From assembly GCA_965232255.1 (NCBI GenBank), contig OZ246962.1, positions 1,178,001 to 1,242,000 on the forward strand: a stretch of DNA of 64,000 nucleotides, in the 5' to 3' direction. The stretch's first letter is position 1. Each line of letters opens with the position of its first letter. The DNA comes from Endozoicomonas sp965232255 (GTDB lineage Bacteria; Pseudomonadota; Gammaproteobacteria; Pseudomonadales; Endozoicomonadaceae). A program made the position numbers and the translations under genes. Of this stretch, positions 26,006-34,915 are shown piece after piece. The notes beneath the pieces are model-generated. The model made no database searches. It was given only the letters and a program-made list of their open reading frames with translations, and had not been told where the DNA came from.

Positions 26006-27451
26006 TCAAAGTGCCCTGAGGCGCTCGAGCACCATCCGGGTAATCACTTCAATATCCATGCCGGCCGGCAATGCCATAGCACTGTCAGACGGTTCGCAAA
26101 TGCCGTAGGCCACATAACGTTTGTTAAACAAGTGCAGCGGCGTGACATTATCAGATGTTGCTGAACCACCGACACCGCCGCAACCCAGGGTAAACGCTGG
26201 TGCCAGGCCTGTGGTGGCCCCGATTGCGCCTTGCGTTGCCGGCGTGTTAACCAGCAACCGCGATACCGGCTTTTTCAGGGCAAACTCCATCACCAACTGC
26301 TCGTTTTGGGTATGCATCACCATGGAATGACCGATCCCTTCAAAGTGCAGCAGCTCCAGACAAAGCTGACAGGCGTCGTGGGCATCTGTCGTACGATAAA
26401 AGCTCAGCAGAGGCGAGAGTTTCTCCCAGGAAAATGGATATTTTTTACCAATGCACTGACGACACTGTTCAGCTACCAGCACCTGCGTAGCGGCTGGCAC
26501 CTCAAGGCCAGCCATGCGGGCAATTTCCACCGCTGGCTTACCAACGATACGGGCATTAAGGCCACCGCTTGGCCCCACGATCACTTTTTCGACCATGGTT
26601 GTTTCTGCTTCGTTCAGGAAGTAACAGCCCTGGGCAATCATCTCAGCCTTTACCTGGTCAGCGGTAGCGTTCTCTGTGATGACGTGCTGTTCAGAGGCGC
26701 AAACTGTGCCATTATCGAAGGTTTTGCTCACCATGATGTACGACACTGCCTTTTTAATATCAGCAGTGCGCTCAATAAAGGCCGGCACGTTGCCTGGGCC
26801 AACACCAAGAGCAGGATTGCCTGAGCTATAAGCCGCTTTAACCATGGCAGAGCCGCCAGTGGCCAGAATCATACCGGTACCCGGATTTTTCATCAGCTCA
26901 CTGGTGCCCTCAAGCGTTGGCTTGCTCATCACGGTGATCAGGTCAGCCGGTGCACCCAGGTTTTGCAGCGTTTCGCGCAGCAAGCGTACCGTTTCGCTGA
27001 TGCACTTCAATGCCGCCGGGTGCGGACTGATAACCAGCGCATTGCCAGCCTTGATGGCAATGATCGATTTATAAATGCTGGTGGAGGTCGGATTCGTAGA
27101 CGGCACCAGACCAGCAACTACACCATAAGGTACGGCCACTTCCTGGATTTTTCTCACCGGGTCTGCGGCAATCAGGCCAATGGTTTTCATGCCGCGCACT
27201 GAGTCGGCCAGGCGCTTGCTGGCGACCAGGTTCTTGGTGATCTTGTCCTGAACCTTGCCAAAGCCAGTTTCTTCCACTGCCATTTCGGCCAGGCAAGCTG
27301 CATTGGCTTCGCCGGTACGGGCCAGCGCTTCGACCAGCGCATCGACCTGCTCTTGGGTGTAATCAGCCAGCACTGCCTGTGCCCGCGTAGCTCGACGAAT
27401 CAGGTCTCTCACTTCCTGGATAGAAGCCAGGTCTTTATCAAGCTGTTCCAA
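26006..27451 (-). CDS. eutE: EutE, CoA-acylating acetaldehyde dehydrogenase
   Basis: A 481-residue NAD-dependent aldehyde dehydrogenase making acetyl-CoA from acetaldehyde. The catalytic Cys is in NGTVCASEQHVI; the cofactor loop region is ATGGSAMVKAAYSSGNPALGVGPGNVPAFIE; the C-terminal typical run is FTLGCGGVGGSATSDNVTPLHLFNKR. The N-terminus (LDKDLASIQEVRDLIRRATRAQ) lacks the EutE encapsulation peptide plus linker of enterics and looks more like the AdhE/clostridial EutE type, so targeting may rely on another partner. It overlaps none of its neighbours: 1 bp after the EutK-like gene and 70 bp before eutM. Confidence 0.95.
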   Translation of the reverse strand: MEQLDKDLASIQEVRDLIRRATRAQAVLADYTQEQVDALVEALARTGEANAACLAEMAVEETGFGKVQDKITKNLVASKRLADSVRGMKTIGLIAADPVRKIQEVAVPYGVVAGLVPSTNPTSTSIYKSIIAIKAGNALVISPHPAALKCISETVRLLRETLQNLGAPADLITVMSKPTLEGTSELMKNPGTGMILATGGSAMVKAAYSSGNPALGVGPGNVPAFIERTADIKKAVSYIMVSKTFDNGTVCASEQHVITENATADQVKAEMIAQGCYFLNEAETTMVEKVIVGPSGGLNARIVGKPAVEIARMAGLEVPAATQVLVAEQCRQCIGKKYPFSWEKLSPLLSFYRTTDAHDACQLCLELLHFEGIGHSMVMHTQNEQLVMEFALKKPVSRLLVNTPATQGAIGATTGLAPAFTLGCGGVGGSATSDNVTPLHLFNKRYVAYGICEPSDSAMALPAGMDIEVITRMVLERLRAL

Positions 27452-27452
27452 T

Positions 27453-28004
27453 TTATTTCACCCTCTGGTGATATTCGATAATGGCCTTGACCAGGGTGGC
27501 TTTATTGGCAAACTTGATTTCCTGTTTGCTCATTGGAAAATCGCGCAATTGTCGTGCCATATTGCGCAAATGAACAGTCTTGTGCCCGCTGAGTTCCTCC
27601 TCAGTGGGTACGGCAGCCTCCCCGTGGGCCTTGTCAACTACCGGCTTGAAACCGTCCTTGACAGGTTTCAGTTTTGTCTTGACGGGTTTCTCTTTGATCT
27701 TTTGTGTGGCCTTGGCAGGTGCTTTGGTGTGGCTGCTCAACAAGCTATCAAGTTCATCATCAGGTCGGGCAATTACATGGCTGGTAATTACCCTACCGAC
27801 TTGATCTGCAGCCATGGTTCCGGCCTCAATGGCTGCTTTGACCGCACCCACATCACCACGGATGATAATGGTGACCAGACCACCGCCGGCGTAGTGTTTG
27901 GCAATCAGCCTGACATTAGCGGTTTTAACACAGACATCCGCCGCCTCAACCGCTGGCAGAAAGCCAAATGTCTCAATAAAACCCGCCGCCTCTTGTGTAC
28001 TCAT
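27453..28004 (-). CDS. EutK-like BMC protein with basic linker and SAP-like tail
   Basis: A 183-residue shell protein. Residues 1-90 are a BMC-H domain (AAGFIETFGFLPAVEAADVCVKTANVRL ... GDVGAVKAAIEAGTMAADQVGRVITSHVIARP). Residues 95-135 are a Lys/Pro/Thr-rich linker. Residues 138-183 form a helical tail (TVHLRNMARQLRDFPMSKQEIKFANKATLVKAI) that looks like a SAP/Rho-N-type nucleic-acid-binding helix-turn-helix. Salmonella EutK also joins a BMC domain to a putative nucleic-acid-binding tail, but the tail here looks different. It lies between eutL and eutE in the operon. Confidence 0.8.
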   Translation of the reverse strand: MSTQEAAGFIETFGFLPAVEAADVCVKTANVRLIAKHYAGGGLVTIIIRGDVGAVKAAIEAGTMAADQVGRVITSHVIARPDDELDSLLSSHTKAPAKATQKIKEKPVKTKLKPVKDGFKPVVDKAHGEAAVPTEEELSGHKTVHLRNMARQLRDFPMSKQEIKFANKATLVKAIIEYHQRVK

Positions 28005-28035
28005 GATCAGCCTCGCTCAGATGTTAACAGGCCTG

Positions 28036-28689
28036 TCAGAATTGCCTTGGGTTGTCGGCCACAAAGCGCACGGCATCGGCAAAGGCATCACATGCTGCCT
28101 TACACGCCGACTGAGTACCAGTGAGCAGAGCGCCACCAAAGTTGGTTTCTGATGGTGGTTCAAACAGCTGACACAAAGTGACATCTGCCGCTTTCATGGC
28201 GGCGTCCAAGGCGTACATGGATTCCAGCGGTGGGGCGATCAGATAGGCCAGTGGGTCACCTTCGCGAATATCGGCCATCTTGGACAGGTAAGAGCCGGTA
28301 CGGGAAATGCACTGGGCAAAGTAGACGATGCTGTCGTCGTCGTTGGCGCTATAGAAGGAATACTCGTTCTCGATGTACTCAATGGCCACATTCAGGCCAC
28401 TGCGTACTTCGGCGGGACTTGGACCGGCCAACATGCCGATTACTTCACCAGCCAGCCTGGTATTGGCATTGGCAGCACCACCATAGAAGCTTTTGCCCAG
28501 CACCACTGACACTTCGGCATTTTTGCACGCTTCGTCAAGGGCACAGTAGGTAACATCATCGGCATCGGCAGTGAGAATGCCCAGGCTCTTCCAGCCTTTG
28601 GGCATGCCCAGTTTTTTTGCCATTGCGACATCCACATTAGGGATCATTTTTGCGGCCAGAACGCTGGCACCCAGACGATCACCTTTCAT
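28036..28689 (-). CDS. eutL: EutL, trimeric tandem-BMC shell protein
   Basis: A 217-residue EutL with two permuted BMC domains forming gated trimers in the shell. Typical stretches: LGILTADADDVTYCALDEACKNAEVSVVLGKSFYGGAANANTRLAGEVIGMLAGPSPAEVRSGL, and later YLIAPPLESMYALDAAMKAADVTLCQLFEPPSETNFGGALLTGTQSACKAACDAF. Length and motifs match E. coli EutL (219). It follows eutC by 22 bp. Confidence 0.96.
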   Translation of the reverse strand: MKGDRLGASVLAAKMIPNVDVAMAKKLGMPKGWKSLGILTADADDVTYCALDEACKNAEVSVVLGKSFYGGAANANTRLAGEVIGMLAGPSPAEVRSGLNVAIEYIENEYSFYSANDDDSIVYFAQCISRTGSYLSKMADIREGDPLAYLIAPPLESMYALDAAMKAADVTLCQLFEPPSETNFGGALLTGTQSACKAACDAFADAVRFVADNPRQF

Positions 28690-28711
28690 TGCTTTACTCC
28701 TCTAACCGTGA

Positions 28712-29635
28712 TCAGAAACGGAAACCAACACCACTGCACTTCTGCTCGAATATCTTTTCCACGATGTTGGCAATGTGTGCGCCCGCTTCGGCGGCCGGGG
28801 TTCCACGACGATGGATATTTGAAATAACAGTCCGGCCAGCTTCAGGCATGCCCACTTTGCCTTCGTAAGTGATATAGGCACCCATGGATTCACCGGTGGC
28901 CAGACCGGGACGTTCGCCCACCAGCATTACAGTCACTTTGCTTTGGGTCAGCTCGGTGACCTGATCCATTGCTGCCACACGACCAAAACGAATGAACACG
29001 GTATCACCCACGCTTAGGCCATAGCGCTCCAGACCTTGTTTAAGTGCTGGCAAAATGTTGCTCAGGTTGGCGGTAATGGCACTGGATGACAAGCCGTCAG
29101 TGACCACAATCTGGACATCAGCCCCTTTGCGGCACTCGGCCAGAATCTTGGCCACTCCCTCAGGATTGATAATACGACCAAGGTCAGGCCGGGTGATGTA
29201 CATATCCTTGTCTACACACTCGGAAGATACGACCACGAGCTTGTTCTGGTTGATCAGGTCTTCGGGCACCTCGTTAAATACCGAGTCGATGGCCACGGCG
29301 TGGTCCGCACGAAAACGCAGCATGGTCTCGGTGCGATAGCGCGGACCTGCACGACCTATGCCCAAGCGCGCCGGTGTTTTGGCCTTCAGCTTCAGATACT
29401 CAGCTTTGTTTTCCGCGTCTTCGATGGCAAAGAAGTCGGATATTTCCTCGGCGGTAATATCTTTCAGTTCGCTGTCGTCGACGTCAGTGGATATTGCCTC
29501 CACTTGAACGACAGTGTCTTTTGGCTGTTGAGTGACCGTTTCGGCAACCACAGTAGTCGCGTTGCCAGTATCAGACAGATCAATTTCCTTCAGAACTTTG
29601 CCAATCAGGTCTTTCAGATCGTTTTCAGAAATCAT
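28712..29635 (-). CDS. eutC: EutC, ethanolamine ammonia-lyase small subunit
   Basis: A 307-residue small subunit of AdoCbl-dependent ethanolamine ammonia-lyase. The N-terminal helix SENDLKDLIGKVLKEI is a likely encapsulation peptide, followed by an acidic linker. The core begins PARLGIGRAGPRYRTETMLRFRADHAVAIDSVF and includes VVTDGLSSSAITANLSNILPAL, VMLVGERPGLATGESMGAYITYEGKVGMPEAGRTVISNIHRRGTPAAEAG. The family-typical tail ends GVGFRF. It lies 12 bp after eutB. Confidence 0.97.
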   Translation of the reverse strand: MISENDLKDLIGKVLKEIDLSDTGNATTVVAETVTQQPKDTVVQVEAISTDVDDSELKDITAEEISDFFAIEDAENKAEYLKLKAKTPARLGIGRAGPRYRTETMLRFRADHAVAIDSVFNEVPEDLINQNKLVVVSSECVDKDMYITRPDLGRIINPEGVAKILAECRKGADVQIVVTDGLSSSAITANLSNILPALKQGLERYGLSVGDTVFIRFGRVAAMDQVTELTQSKVTVMLVGERPGLATGESMGAYITYEGKVGMPEAGRTVISNIHRRGTPAAEAGAHIANIVEKIFEQKCSGVGFRF

Positions 29636-29647
29636 GGTAAGCCCTTA

Positions 29648-31012
29648 TTACTTCAGGAAAATTGATGCATCGCCTGCCTTGGCAGTCAGACGACCATTTT
29701 CCATAATGCCCATACGCTCACACCAGGCTTCAAACTCAGGTATCGGACGCTTGTTAAACAGCTCACGCATGGTGGCCACATCGTGGAAACCACTGGTCTG
29801 ATACATCAGCATGATGTCGTCCCCGGCCGGGATGCCCATAAAGTAGGCACATCCTGCTGCGGTCAACAGCGTCATCAGGGACTCGTTATCGTTCTGGTCA
29901 GTCTTCATGTGATTGGTGTAACAAACGTCTACACCCATTGGCAGTCCGTGCAACTTGCCCATAAAGTGATCTTCCAGACCGGCACGAATTACCTGCTTAC
30001 CGTCGTATAAATATTCAGGACCGATAAAACCAACCACGGTATTGATCAAAAACGGGTGGTAATGACGGGCAAAACCGTAACAACGTGCCTCCATAGTCAC
30101 CTGGTCGGTACCGAAGTGAGCATCCGAAGAGAGCTCAGAACCCTGGCCGGTTTCAAAGTACAGGACGTTCGGGCCGGTACAGGTGCCTTGCTTGAGCATC
30201 ATATCCCGGGCTTCGGCCAGATTGGCGGCGGTAAAACCAAATGCCTCGTTACCTTTTTGTGAGCCAGCAATAGACTGGAAGATCATATCGGCGGGTGCGC
30301 CTCGCTCCACCGCTTCCATCTGTGACAGTACGTGCGCCAGTACGCAGGTCTGGGTTGGGATCTGAAACTTCTGCTTTATCTCTTCAAACTGGTTCAAACA
30401 GCAGTAGATACTATCAGTTGTGTCGTCTACCGGGTTCAGACCGATAACCGCATCACCAATACCGTAAGACAGACCTTCCAGGGTGGAAATACGGATACCA
30501 TCAACGTTGTCTGTCGTATGGTTTGGCTGTAGGCGCGAGGCCAGCGTGCTACGACGACCAATGGTGGTATTGCAGGTAGCGAGTACCTCAATCTTGTTAG
30601 CAGCGTAAATCAGATCAAGATTGGTCATCAGTTTGGCGACTGCCGCGATCATTTCTGAGGTCAGGCCGCGACTGATACGAAGAATATCAGTGCTCTTGGC
30701 GTCATAAGAGAGCAGCCATTCGCGCAGCTCGCTTACTGTCCAGTTTTTGATTTCGTCGTAAATTCGTTCGTTAATGTCGTCCTGGATAATCCGCGTAACC
30801 TCATCATCTTCGTAGGGAACCATCGGATTATTGCGAAGATCTGACAACAGCATGCGAGACAGAACTTCCTTCGCTGCCACCATTTCTGTGATTGATTCGG
30901 CGGCTATACCCGCCAGTACGTCGCCAGAACGCTTTTCGTTGGCTTTGGCGAGTACTTCTTTAATGCTGGAAAAGTGATAGACCTTTCCAAACAGCTTGGT
31001 TTTAAGAAGCAT
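29648..31012 (-). CDS. eutB: EutB, ethanolamine ammonia-lyase large subunit
   Basis: A 454-residue catalytic subunit splitting ethanolamine to acetaldehyde and ammonia. Residue numbering coincides with E. coli EutB: Arg160 and Gln162 (ASRLQPN), Asn193 (GLNPVDD), Glu287 (LYFETGQGSE) and Asp362 (LPMGVDVCYTNH) are all present, so it should be fully active. A longer frame reaches 31129, but ATG at 31012 gives the family N-terminus MLLKTKLFGKVYHF. First gene of the eutB-C-L-K-E-M-pduL-eutJ-eut_hyp operon, with an FNR-type box about 110 bp upstream. It is the reference for the divergent fusion paralogue at 15983-18394. Confidence 0.97.
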   Translation of the reverse strand: MLLKTKLFGKVYHFSSIKEVLAKANEKRSGDVLAGIAAESITEMVAAKEVLSRMLLSDLRNNPMVPYEDDEVTRIIQDDINERIYDEIKNWTVSELREWLLSYDAKSTDILRISRGLTSEMIAAVAKLMTNLDLIYAANKIEVLATCNTTIGRRSTLASRLQPNHTTDNVDGIRISTLEGLSYGIGDAVIGLNPVDDTTDSIYCCLNQFEEIKQKFQIPTQTCVLAHVLSQMEAVERGAPADMIFQSIAGSQKGNEAFGFTAANLAEARDMMLKQGTCTGPNVLYFETGQGSELSSDAHFGTDQVTMEARCYGFARHYHPFLINTVVGFIGPEYLYDGKQVIRAGLEDHFMGKLHGLPMGVDVCYTNHMKTDQNDNESLMTLLTAAGCAYFMGIPAGDDIMLMYQTSGFHDVATMRELFNKRPIPEFEAWCERMGIMENGRLTAKAGDASIFLK

Positions 31013-31082
31013 GGGGAGCCTGCGCTTCGAGTTTAATGAGAATTTGCGCAGGAAGACTACCGAAATGCGCACGATACCGGTT

Positions 31083-31094
31083 TGACGTGTGTCA
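31083..31094. promoter_or_regulatory. TGAC-N4-GTCA palindrome upstream of eutB
   Basis: TGACgtgtGTCA, 34 bp (centre to centre) on the gene-proximal side of the eutB FNR-type box, like the element at 15894-15907 upstream of eutH. Confidence 0.35.
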
Positions 31095-31115
31095 GCGAGC
31101 ACCGGACAATAAAAA

Positions 31116-31129
31116 TTGATGCAGGTCAA
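31116..31129 (-). promoter_or_regulatory. FNR-type box upstream of eutB
   Basis: TTGATgcagGTCAA on the plus strand (TTGACctgcATCAA on the minus), one mismatch from TTGAT-N4-ATCAA, centred about 110 bp upstream of the eutB start. The remainder of 31013-31320 holds no supported gene; it carries a purine-rich tract at 31205-31260. Confidence 0.55.
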
Positions 31130-31283
31130 AAAAATGTGGTTTGGTGACCAGATTTTGCGTGATGATGGCGAAGGTGATCAGAATCAAGCTTGTGTTTGCC
31201 TGTTGGCGAGGAAGAGGGCAGAGAAGAGGGAGGAGAAAAGAAAGAAGGAAGAGGGCAGGAGTGCTTCTGATAGGTTAAACAAG

Positions 31284-31309
31284 TGCTCCCACATCTCGGT
31301 ATGGGAGCA
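31284..31309 (-). terminator. Terminator after btuB
   Basis: An 8-bp stem (TGCTCCCA / TGGGAGCA) with a 10-base loop, 12 bp past the btuB stop. The T-tract on the minus strand is short (CACTTGTTTAA). Confidence 0.55.
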
Positions 31310-31320
31310 GAAGAAGCGAA

Positions 31321-33201
31321 TTACAGTTCAGGCGACCAGATTACGGTAGCAAAAACGCCGCGTGGTTCGCCACGATAGCCAACCACCGGCTGATACTCTT
31401 TGTCGAGCAGGTTAGTGACTTTCAGCTGGGTTTTCACGGTATCGGTCACGTTGAGCGAGGCTCTGAGATCGAAGGTACCGTAACCTGGAATTTGCCCTGT
31501 ATTGGCGGTATCTGTCCAGGTTTTGCCCTGCGCGCGGAAGGTGCCGCCCAATGACCAGCGTCCGAAATCTTTATCGGCATTCAGGGCAAACAGTTTCTGG
31601 GCCCGATAGTGCAGTTTCTTGCCGGCATCAACGCCTGAAAGGTTTTCCGGATCAACGAATGAGAAGTTAGTGTTCAGATCAATACCTGCCAGTTGCGTGT
31701 ACAACTGGAACTCGGCGCCACGGATGCGGGCTTTGTCGATATTGACTGTATGCCACTTGCCACTGGCATTTTCGACGGTATTGAGCATATCGTCCATGTC
31801 GTTTTGATAGACGTTGATGGACCAGTTAGTCTGCTCACCAAATGCGCCGCGTAGCTCAAGTTCGGCGTAGCGAGAAAATTCTGGTTTTAAATCCGGATTG
31901 GCTGCCGAGAACGAAGATTCACGGTACATATCGGTAAATGTCGGTGCTCTGAAGGCAGTGCTGTAGGTGGCGATCAGACGCAGCTCAGCCGGTAGGTCAA
32001 AGCCCCAGGAAGCGCCGCCAGTGAGATGGCCACCAAACGCATCGCTGTGATCGTAACGAGCGTTGAGCTGCAGGTCGCTGCTGCTGAATGTGGTCAGGTT
32101 CTGAGCGTACAAAGCGGTATTGGAGCGCTCAGTGACCGCGTAGACGGTGTTGCTCTCAACGGTTTCATTGGTGTAATCAACGCCAGCGGTTAATAACTGG
32201 TTCTCTGCCCAGGCAACATTGTTCAGCCAGCTTAACGACAATAGTCTGTTATCTATAGTGCCAGTGACAGTGTTGTTATCCACTTCTTCCCTGGTGTCCT
32301 TGACTAAGCCAGCTTCTACCCTGGTATCCCACACATCATTAACTATTTTGGACAAGTATACGTTGGCAATTGTCTCCCGGAAGTGCGATTCAGGAAGTGC
32401 CGTTGATGTGTAAACATTGTCGTATTCCGACTTGCCAGTGAAGTAGACAAGATTGACACCGGCTTCGATATCGTTGGCAAAACGTCTTGATACACTGGCA
32501 GAGATGGTTTTGTTACGAAATGCGTCGTTGTCTGAGTTGGTATCGGTGAGCGAGGTTTTATCCAGGGTGCGATCAAAACCCTCGGTTTCCAGCAGTCGGG
32601 CACCGAAGTTGTAGCGAGTGCCGTCTGATTCGCCGTTCAGGTTTAAGCCATACTCTCCGGTTTTACGACTACCAGCGCCAGCTTTTACCGTCAGTGTCGG
32701 GGCGCCAGCACCCTGGCGCGTGATGATATTGATAACACCGCCCACCGCGTCGGCACCGTACAGCGTTGAGCGGGGACCACGTACCACTTCAATGCGCTCA
32801 ATAATTTCCGGATCAATATACTCAAGAGGAGCAGAGCCGGAACTGGCAGTATTGATTCTCTGGCCATCCATCAGAATCAGTGTTTGGGCGGTCTTTGTGC
32901 CACGAATATAAACACCGGAGTTAGCTCCCGGCCCACCATTTGAGCTGATCTGCACGCCGGGTGCCGCCTGATTGAGTATCTCCACCACGGTCATGGCCTG
33001 ATAACGCTCAATTTCCTGACGGTTGATAATGGTTACCGGAGCAAGGGTTTCATCTACCGTTTGTGCTCTTCTGGCAGCCGTTACCACTACCTGGTCCAGT
33101 CTGTGAACCGATTCTGCCTGGGCAACACCGACCATGGTCGCCAATGCAACAGCAACAGAAATTCCGGAGCGTTTAAAACGAGAACGCTGGTTAAAAGTCA
33201 T
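31321..33201 (-). CDS. btuB: BtuB-type TonB-dependent cobalamin receptor
   Basis: A 626-residue outer-membrane TonB-dependent transporter for cobalamin. A signal peptide ends VGVAQA. The TonB box region is LDQVVVTAARRAQ, the plug domain contains QISSNGGPGANSGVYIRGTKTAQTLILMDGQRINTASSGSAPLEYIDPEIIERIEVVRGPRSTLYGADAVGGVINIIT, and the 22-strand barrel ends GVFATVIWSPEL. The ligand call rests on the btuF neighbour and the cobalamin riboswitch upstream. A ribosome site AAGGA lies ahead of ATG 33201. It is second in the btuF-btuB unit and lies next to eutB, which needs the vitamin. Confidence 0.92.
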   Translation of the reverse strand: MTFNQRSRFKRSGISVAVALATMVGVAQAESVHRLDQVVVTAARRAQTVDETLAPVTIINRQEIERYQAMTVVEILNQAAPGVQISSNGGPGANSGVYIRGTKTAQTLILMDGQRINTASSGSAPLEYIDPEIIERIEVVRGPRSTLYGADAVGGVINIITRQGAGAPTLTVKAGAGSRKTGEYGLNLNGESDGTRYNFGARLLETEGFDRTLDKTSLTDTNSDNDAFRNKTISASVSRRFANDIEAGVNLVYFTGKSEYDNVYTSTALPESHFRETIANVYLSKIVNDVWDTRVEAGLVKDTREEVDNNTVTGTIDNRLLSLSWLNNVAWAENQLLTAGVDYTNETVESNTVYAVTERSNTALYAQNLTTFSSSDLQLNARYDHSDAFGGHLTGGASWGFDLPAELRLIATYSTAFRAPTFTDMYRESSFSAANPDLKPEFSRYAELELRGAFGEQTNWSINVYQNDMDDMLNTVENASGKWHTVNIDKARIRGAEFQLYTQLAGIDLNTNFSFVDPENLSGVDAGKKLHYRAQKLFALNADKDFGRWSLGGTFRAQGKTWTDTANTGQIPGYGTFDLRASLNVTDTVKTQLKVTNLLDKEYQPVVGYRGEPRGVFATVIWSPEL

Positions 33202-33260
33202 GATTTATAAATCCTTATAAATGGAGTTGGTCTGAAAAAATAACTACCGTTTTGGCCAAT

Positions 33261-34211
33261 TCAGTCATTTGCAAGCTGGGTTTGATTCTGTTTTGATTGG
33301 CGAAATTCTTGTAATTGCTTGCAGATCATTTCAGCGCCCTCAAGCACGCGAGGGGTTGGCCTGGCAATCAAATTGCTGGTTACGGAAAACAGTTGTTGCT
33401 GTTGCACAGCCGGGAGCTGGGGCCACTGTTGCCAGTAGTCGAGCATTTCCTGCATGGTTTCTGGCGTGTTACCCCGTGGGTCGGAACCAATAATTACCTG
33501 GGGATTGCGTACGACAACGGACTCAATACTGATTTTTGCCGTGGGAGCGGTAATATCCTGATAAATATTGCGGCCGCCGCACAAAGTAATAACGTCATTG
33601 ATTACCAATTTGCTGCCAGCGACGATTAACGGGTTGTGCCAGAACTCAAACAAGACTGGTACCGAGGGTAAATGGGCATATTGGGTTTGCAGTGTTTTCA
33701 GTTGTGTAGAAAATACGTCAATAGTCTTTTGTGCCTGGGCTTGTGTTCCGGCAATTTCACCAATAAGTACCAATGCCTGTTTGATGCCGTCAAGGGTGAC
33801 TGCGTCAAGATCAAAGGTGGTAATGCCAAGGGACTCCAATTGTTTGACCACACTCGGAGAATTTCCGCCTTTCCAGATCGCTACCAGATCCGGCTGTAAG
33901 CCAACAATGGCCTCAATATTAATATTGGGATAGCCGCCCACTCTGGGTAAGTTGGCTACGGCTTCGGGATAATCGCTATGCAGGTCAACAGCAATAACCT
34001 GCGCGCCGGCGCCGGCAGCAAAAAGCAATTCGGTTGAGCCGGGTGACAGGCTAATGATTTTCGGTTTATCTGTCTCAATGCAAACCTGACGATCACTCAT
34101 GTCCGTAACGCAACGTCCGGTCATGGTCTGATTGGACCATGCTGTTGTCCATGGCAACAGCACCAGTAGCAGGGCTATTGTGATCTTTCGAGTTGCAGTA
34201 ACTGTGGCCAT
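33261..34211 (-). CDS. btuF: BtuF-type periplasmic cobalamin-binding protein
   Basis: A 316-residue periplasmic binding protein. A signal peptide (RKITIALLLVLLPWTTAWS) is followed by KIISLSPGSTELLFAAGAGAQVIAVD, NINIEAIVGLQPDLVAIWKGGNSP, then the connecting helix and VVVRNPQVIIGSDPRGNTPE in the second lobe. The frame is open to 34331; ATG 34211 or ATG 34226 fits a signal peptide start. It lies 59 bp upstream of btuB and downstream of the riboswitch. The BtuCD permease and ATPase are not in the window. It differs from the leaderless BtuF-like protein at 9285. Confidence 0.9.
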   Translation of the reverse strand: MATVTATRKITIALLLVLLPWTTAWSNQTMTGRCVTDMSDRQVCIETDKPKIISLSPGSTELLFAAGAGAQVIAVDLHSDYPEAVANLPRVGGYPNINIEAIVGLQPDLVAIWKGGNSPSVVKQLESLGITTFDLDAVTLDGIKQALVLIGEIAGTQAQAQKTIDVFSTQLKTLQTQYAHLPSVPVLFEFWHNPLIVAGSKLVINDVITLCGGRNIYQDITAPTAKISIESVVVRNPQVIIGSDPRGNTPETMQEMLDYWQQWPQLPAVQQQQLFSVTSNLIARPTPRVLEGAEMICKQLQEFRQSKQNQTQLAND

Positions 34212-34364
34212 CGTGCCTGAAGTCATTCCTGTGCTCAGGCGGATTGCGGCAGTAACAAAGCTATGTCGGTAAAAACATGGCTCGTAACAAGAGAGCATTT
34301 GTCGTTTTTTCTGACAGGCAAAAAATAACAAACAATCTTTGAAAAGAGATATAAATATCCCAGC

Positions 34365-34405
34365 CGCCAGGTTACCCGCCTGGTGCGAACCTGACAGGCA
34401 GGTTC
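34365..34405 (-). promoter_or_regulatory. Candidate expression-platform hairpins of the riboswitch
   Basis: Two adjacent small hairpins, CCAGG/CCTGG (34365-34384 area) and GAACCTG/CAGGTTC (34387-34405), lie between the riboswitch core and btuF. Both carry CAGGT words that also occur in the B12 box, so alternative pairing is possible. No T-run is present, suggesting control of translation or Rho access rather than intrinsic termination. Confidence 0.4.
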
Positions 34406-34419
34406 TTTACAATGGGTTT

Positions 34420-34580
34420 TGTCTGGGCAGGTTTCCTGACTCTGGCATCGTCACTTTCAGTCGTCTTCCCAGCGTTCACCAGTGACTCGATTGACTGAAA
34501 ACTCATCCATTACAGTTGCGGGCACAGTCGAGGAATTGCACCTCGTTCCCTTTCGCAACACACTTGTCGGCGTGTATGGC
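34420..34580 (-). ncRNA. Cobalamin riboswitch upstream of btuF-btuB
   Basis: On the minus strand the conserved AdoCbl riboswitch core is readable: AAAGGGAACGAGGTGCAATT, then CTGTGCCCGCAACTGTAAT, a variable stem, and the B12 box GAGTCAGGAAACCTGCC (34426-34442). It precedes btuF by about 200 nt, so vitamin sufficiency should shut down btuF-btuB. The outer ends are approximate. The rest of the 34227-34915 gap has no gene; it also contains the btuF promoter and the region upstream of the VOC gene. Confidence 0.95.
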
Positions 34581-34839
34581 AAATGTCAGCAAACGACAAA
34601 GTATACTGACAAACCCTGACAAATTGCTGCGATACTAGCCAGCCTGTTTCAGTGAAGCATTAGGGACTTTCCGTATCGTATAAGGCTGTTTTTGTGAGCA
34701 GTTGGGCATATGTTGTCACCGGACAGCTGTTATCCCTTGCAAGACAGTCTGTACAGCTCATAACGGTTTTTATCTAACCGATTGTTTGCTTTCTGGTGAT
34801 GAGCTAAAAGAAACTGTTTATGACTCTTTTTGCATATTC

Positions 34840-34853
34840 TTGATCCAGATCAG
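34840..34853 (+). promoter_or_regulatory. FNR-type box upstream of VOC-dhaK-dhaL-lsrF
   Basis: TTGATccagATCAG, one mismatch from TTGAT-N4-ATCAA, centred about 70 bp upstream of the VOC start codon, a spacing suited to activation. It has the same form as the boxes in the eut locus. Confidence 0.55.
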
Positions 34854-34915
34854 CAACTCATTATGACAATAGAGGAAAATACCCGCTAAAAAAAACATTG
34901 CCGGAGAAAATAATA

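Noticed and set aside
31200..31260. Purine-rich tract before btuB end
   Set aside because: Low-complexity GA-rich DNA with no structure or gene; noted only.
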